A DNA stretch of 64,000 nucleotides from an uncultured Schlesneria sp. (GTDB lineage: Bacteria > Planctomycetota > Planctomycetia > Planctomycetales > Planctomycetaceae). The stretch lies in contig CAIVEI010000141.1 of the NCBI GenBank assembly GCA_903904835.1, forward strand, positions 1 through 64,000, in the 5' to 3' direction. The notes below the pieces were generated by a model. It was not told where the DNA came from and searched no databases. It was given only the letters and a program-made list of their open reading frames with translations. A program made the position numbers and the translations under genes. Positions within the stretch are counted from its first letter, which is position 1. Each line of letters begins with the position of its first letter. Positions 60,683 through 64,000 of this stretch are shown here, one piece after another.

Positions 60683-61993
60683 GTGCGACTAATCTCGTTC
60701 AGCAGCCTTGCGTTAATTGTCGGAACCGTATTTGGTGCTGATAATGATGGTTTTGTTCCTCTCTTCAATGGCCGCGATTTGACGGGATGGGTCCCGGTAA
60801 ACGTTGCTCCGTCGACGTTCACCGCAAAGGACGGATTGATCGTCAGCACAGGCGTTCCCACAGGCACATTGAGAACGGAACGAATGTACGAAAACTTCGT
60901 AGTCGAACTCGAATGGCGACATCTTAAAGCGGGCGGAAACGCGGGGCTGTTCGTCTGGGCTGATCCTGTTACCCATGTTGGTGTTCCGTTCTCACGCGGC
61001 GTCGAAGTTCAGATTCTCGATGGTCACGAGACGGCAAACTATACAAGTCAGGGCGATATCTTTCCGATCTGGGGTGCGAAGATGAAACCTGATCGCCCGC
61101 ATCCGGCTGGCTGGGATCGATGCCTGCCGAGCGAGAAACGTAGCAAGCCCTCGCCGGAATGGAACCACTATCGTGTCACGTGCAACAACGGAACAATCAA
61201 GCTGGAGGTGAACGGCAAAGAAGTCTCGGGCGGTACAAAATGTCAACCGAGAAAGGGATATCTGTGCCTGGAGTCAGAAGGTTCTGAATGCCACTTCCGG
61301 AACCTGCGTATCAAAGAACTTCCATCGACGAATCCTGGCCCGGATGAGATTTGTAACGAGGCGGTTGGTTTTCAATCACTTTATTCCGGAATCGATCTGT
61401 CCGGCTGGAAAGCAACCGATAAACATCATGGACATTGGCAGCCGAAAGACTGGAAGCTTGTCTACGACGGAAAGAGTGACGCCGAAGATCCTTGTCTCTG
61501 GAGCGAAAAGGAATACGGCGACATCGAAATGATCTGCGACTGGCGCTGGACGGCCACTCCCGTCAAGAAGAGATGGCCCCGAGTGTTGCCGACGGGACTT
61601 GATGAAATCGGTGCCGATGGCAAGCCGGTCGAAATTGAAGTTGACGATGCTGGGGACAGCGGGATCTACTTGCGCGGCAGCAGTAAAAGCCAGGTCAATA
61701 TGTGGTGCCGACCGTGCGGTAGTGGAGAAGTTTATGGCTACCGCACTGATGCTTCACAGCCTGCCGAGGTTCGAGCAGCAGTCACACCCAAAAAAGTGGC
61801 AGATAAACCAATCGGTCAATGGAATCGGTTTTATATCACCATGCGAGGTGATCGTCTGAGTGTCCGACTCAATGGTGAACTGGTGATTGAAAATGCTCAG
61901 TTACCCGGCGTCGCGGCTCGTGGCCCAATCGCGCTCCAACACCACGGCGACCCGATCGAATTTGCCAGCATTTTTGTCCGAGAGCTTCCCTGA
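60683..61993 (+). CDS. Secreted protein with two DUF1080 (3-keto-disaccharide hydrolase-like) domains
   Basis: From the GTG at 60683, with AGAGGA upstream, the product is 436 residues. It has a signal peptide (to about residue 20) and two tandem DUF1080 domains. The first opens FVPLFNGRDLTGWVPV and the second FQSLYSGIDLSGWKAT; each is a beta-sandwich of concanavalin type. DUF1080 proteins in planctomycetes are tied to breakdown of glycans by the 3-keto route. It is monocistronic and follows the haem kinase by 128 bases; no functional link is visible. Confidence 0.88.
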   Translation: MRLISFSSLALIVGTVFGADNDGFVPLFNGRDLTGWVPVNVAPSTFTAKDGLIVSTGVPTGTLRTERMYENFVVELEWRHLKAGGNAGLFVWADPVTHVGVPFSRGVEVQILDGHETANYTSQGDIFPIWGAKMKPDRPHPAGWDRCLPSEKRSKPSPEWNHYRVTCNNGTIKLEVNGKEVSGGTKCQPRKGYLCLESEGSECHFRNLRIKELPSTNPGPDEICNEAVGFQSLYSGIDLSGWKATDKHHGHWQPKDWKLVYDGKSDAEDPCLWSEKEYGDIEMICDWRWTATPVKKRWPRVLPTGLDEIGADGKPVEIEVDDAGDSGIYLRGSSKSQVNMWCRPCGSGEVYGYRTDASQPAEVRAAVTPKKVADKPIGQWNRFYITMRGDRLSVRLNGELVIENAQLPGVAARGPIALQHHGDPIEFASIFVRELP

Positions 61994-62319
61994 CTGAAGA
62001 TGGTAAAGTCAGCTTTGAGAAATTTGGGATTCTCGTCGGTTGTGAATCTTTTGAATTCCTGTGCCACAGCATGACCGCCTTCGGTCAAGCTGTCCTCTTT
62101 GCAGATCGATTGAGAAGAATTGCTCCCTGACGACCGAAGTAGTCAATCTCTACACGGTCGGGAAGGCATGTCAACTTGTAGGTCGATGCGGAACTGACCA
62201 CAATAACCCGACGTTGTTCTGTCAGACAATCTCTCTCGTGTGAGATGATCGAACAACGCTTTTCCGACGGATTGATTTGCAAGTCATCGGTCATTGCTTT
62301 TACGAAAGAAACGCGCTTT
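61994..62319. other. 326-bp intergenic region
   Basis: It contains a small perfect hairpin TGACCG-CCTT-CGGTCA (62072-62087) without a T-run and the promoter region of the AAA ATPase gene. I see nothing else. Confidence 0.4.
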
Positions 62320-63288
62320 ATGATCGACTCGATCGAAATCGACGGGGTTCGTCTTTACTTAAGTCAGCCTGATACATCGGAAGGGGAATGGATCGGTCAG
62401 CGTGAAATCCTTCAACAATTGTTGGCTTGCTGGCTCGTTGTTGACGCAAAGGATCTCCCTCTCTCACCACGACTGGTGGGAACGCCGGGGATTGGGAAGA
62501 CGACGCTCGCAATTTCCGCCGGTCGAGTTCGGCAGCAACACCTCTTCATTTATCAGTGCACTGCGGATACGAGACCGGAAGACCTACTTGTCACGCCGGT
62601 TTTGGCAGAAAGTGGTCAGATCAAATATCATGCTTCCCCACTGGTGACAGCCATGGTCCGTGGCGGCATTTGTATTCTCGACGAGGGAAACCGGATGAAC
62701 GAGAAATCGTGGGCGAGTCTCGCTCCATTACTCGATCACAGGCGATACGTCGAATCGATTGTCGCGGGAATCACGATTCATGCTCATCCCGATTTCCGCT
62801 GTGCTGTGACGATGAATGATGACGAATCCACGTTTGAGATTCCTGATTATATTTTGAGTCGCCTGCAACCGACGCTCACGCTCGGCCATCCAAATCGTGA
62901 CGATGAATTGTCGATTCTGCGATTTCACTTGCCGTTCGCCGAGACCGAAATGCTGAATCTGACAGTCAGCTTTCTGCAGCAGTCACATGACTTGAATCTC
63001 GACTTTTCCACGCGCGACGGCATCAATGTTTTGCGTTATGCGATGAAGCGCATGGCGCAAGACAAGGATCATCCTGTGAGCAAGGATGTACTGTGGCAGG
63101 AAGCGCTGATGAACTGCCTTGGCGAAGGTGCGAGCGATCTCGATTCGCTCGCAAAGCGGCGGCAGCAGTCACTCGGCGGAAACTCGATGCCAATGGGACT
63201 CGGCGACTTCTTCTTCGATCCCAGCGATCCTCTTCATCCAGACTACGACATTGAAGACGAAGATGATGAGGACGAGGAAGATGTCTGA
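62320..63288 (+). CDS. MoxR-like AAA ATPase (AAA_5 type)
   Basis: The 322-residue protein has a single AAA module: Walker A GTPGIGKT (about 53-60), Walker [10 protein letters not shown] (about 117-125), and a sensor region [21 protein letters not shown] that fits the MoxR group. The C-terminus is strongly acidic (a run of Asp/Glu in the last 15 residues). MoxR proteins act as chaperones with VWA partners to mature enzyme complexes; no VWA gene follows directly. The ATG at 62320 is preferred to the frame start at 62245 because it begins the conserved region. Confidence 0.85.
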   Translation: MIDSIEIDGVRLYLSQPDTSEGEWIGQREILQQLLACWLVVDAKDLPLSPRLVGTPGIGKTTLAISAGRVRQQHLFIYQCTADTRPEDLLVTPVLAESGQIKYHASPLVTAMVRGGICILDEGNRMNEKSWASLAPLLDHRRYVESIVAGITIHAHPDFRCAVTMNDDESTFEIPDYILSRLQPTLTLGHPNRDDELSILRFHLPFAETEMLNLTVSFLQQSHDLNLDFSTRDGINVLRYAMKRMAQDKDHPVSKDVLWQEALMNCLGEGASDLDSLAKRRQQSLGGNSMPMGLGDFFFDPSDPLHPDYDIEDEDDEDEEDV

Positions 63289-63369
63289 TTACACTGTGGC
63301 GACTTCTGGCGTTCGCAGTTTCCTCCGAATAAATTCCCCGTCGTAGAATGTTATCCGAAAAAAGCAGCA

Positions 63370-63723
63370 TCAGTGAGCGATGCTCAGTGATCGACGACTC
63401 GCGAGACCGTTGGCGGGGGCAGTTCCGACAGATTTACTCTCGGTGTTTGTTCCGAAACCACCTTTTTCCAAGTGTGTTTGAAGACTTTCATCAGCTTGCT
63501 TTGGAAAAGCGAACGTCATCCCCTGGAAAACAAGTAACACGAGAGTGACAGCCGAAATCGCGACTTCAATCCACTTCCTGAAGTTGGTCGAAGTTGTCGG
63601 TGTGTCAATCACAGTTCCGACATGTTCTTCGTACGCTGACGACACATTGTGGTCGGCCGGCAGCAGTGACTGAATTGTGTCGGCATTGACGTTAGGGCAT
63701 TTCTGAAGGTCGGACATAGACAT
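63370..63723 (-). CDS. Small membrane protein of unknown function
   Basis: The 117-residue product has a soluble N-terminal half (MSMSDLQKCPNVNADTIQSLL...), one membrane segment (about 57-75, VAISAVTLVLLVFQGMTFAF) and a short polar tail. I do not recognise it. The ATG at 63723 follows AAGGTGA at good spacing, and the composition is protein-like. It converges with the AAA ATPase gene. Confidence 0.55.
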   Translation of the reverse strand: MSMSDLQKCPNVNADTIQSLLPADHNVSSAYEEHVGTVIDTPTTSTNFRKWIEVAISAVTLVLLVFQGMTFAFPKQADESLQTHLEKGGFGTNTESKSVGTAPANGLASRRSLSIAH

Positions 63724-64000
63724 TGCTTTCACCTTGGACAAGAACTCTCAAAGAACCAGCGAGCGCATTCGTCTTGCTGGTTATTCGTCGCTCGAATGGA
63801 AATCTTGGAAAAAATTCGGCACGGAAAAAATCTCTTGCAATGCCTTGGTCCGCAACCGCAGTGGTCACGAAACCGTTCGTGATTTCGAACTTAGTTTTAA
63901 GTCCGAATTACTTGACGTGGTTGGCTGGATTTTTGCGGAGAGCGGTGCGCGGAATTTAACAGAATTGTTAACGAGCTAAAAGCTCGAATTCGCCGTTACT

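Noticed and set aside
63281..63346. 21-codon frame with a purine-rich start region overlapping the end of the AAA ATPase gene
   Set aside because: The purines that resemble a ribosome binding site are the acidic C-terminal codons of the ATPase, and the peptide is too short to judge.
63734..63979. 81-codon plus-strand frame at the right end
   Set aside because: It starts at a TTG inside the upstream region of a divergent gene, has no clear ribosome binding site and no recognised motif.

Overview
The window looks like chromosomal DNA of a planctomycete (class Planctomycetia). The evidence is the gene repertoire: secreted cytochrome c proteins of the planctomycete DUF1552 and DUF1587/1592/1588/1585 type, a cytochrome c/WD40 fusion, a two-domain DUF1080 protein, a 2.1-kilo-residue surface protein with an LExRxLLSG N-terminal motif, a beta-RFAP synthase (tetrahydromethanopterin-type cofactor synthesis), and many large PAS-rich hybrid histidine kinases. 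The genus cannot be fixed from sequence alone. No rRNA, tRNA, CRISPR array or intact mobile element was recognised. Several families of short palindromic repeats are dispersed between genes.

Layout. 0-11 kb: beta-RFAP synthase, the giant sedolisin/kelch surface protein, and the cytochrome c/WD40 protein. 11-13 kb: a gene-poor stretch with a truncated DUF4007 (defence-associated) remnant and several inverted repeats. 13-19 kb: a YkgJ-type cysteine-cluster protein converging on the cell-shape operon mreB-mreC-mreD-mrdA; between the two ends lies a set of hairpins that looks like a structured RNA. 19-28 kb: the DUF1552/DUF1592 secreted pair, a coiled-coil membrane protein, a TRASH-domain lipoprotein and a DUF4173-like membrane protein. 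28-36 kb: two hybrid kinases (one with a degenerate kinase core, one frameshifted), a sigma factor, and an anti-sigma-like gene split by an in-frame TGA. 36-46 kb: cupin, esterase, UPF0173 hydrolase, RDD protein, EF-P with its rhamnosyltransferase EarP, VWA protein, NUDIX hydrolase. 46-49 kb: YfdX, a helical companion, and an S1/P1 nuclease.

49-60.6 kb is the most coherent and unusual region. One arm (minus strand) reads hybrid PAS kinase, NtrC-type sigma-54 activator, two universal stress proteins (Usp), and a protein fusing a Usp domain to a GspE/PilB secretion-type ATPase. The divergent arm (plus strand) reads a Usp, two paralogous small cytochromes with a C-terminal CxxCH, and a membrane histidine kinase with a CxxCH-bearing periplasmic DUF3365-like sensor. 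Good sigma-54 (-24/-12) promoter matches precede both usp arms. This suggests one regulon in which haem or redox sensing drives Usp production and perhaps an ATPase-driven surface machine. I know of no description of this combination. The window ends with a DUF1080 protein, a MoxR-like AAA ATPase and a small membrane protein.
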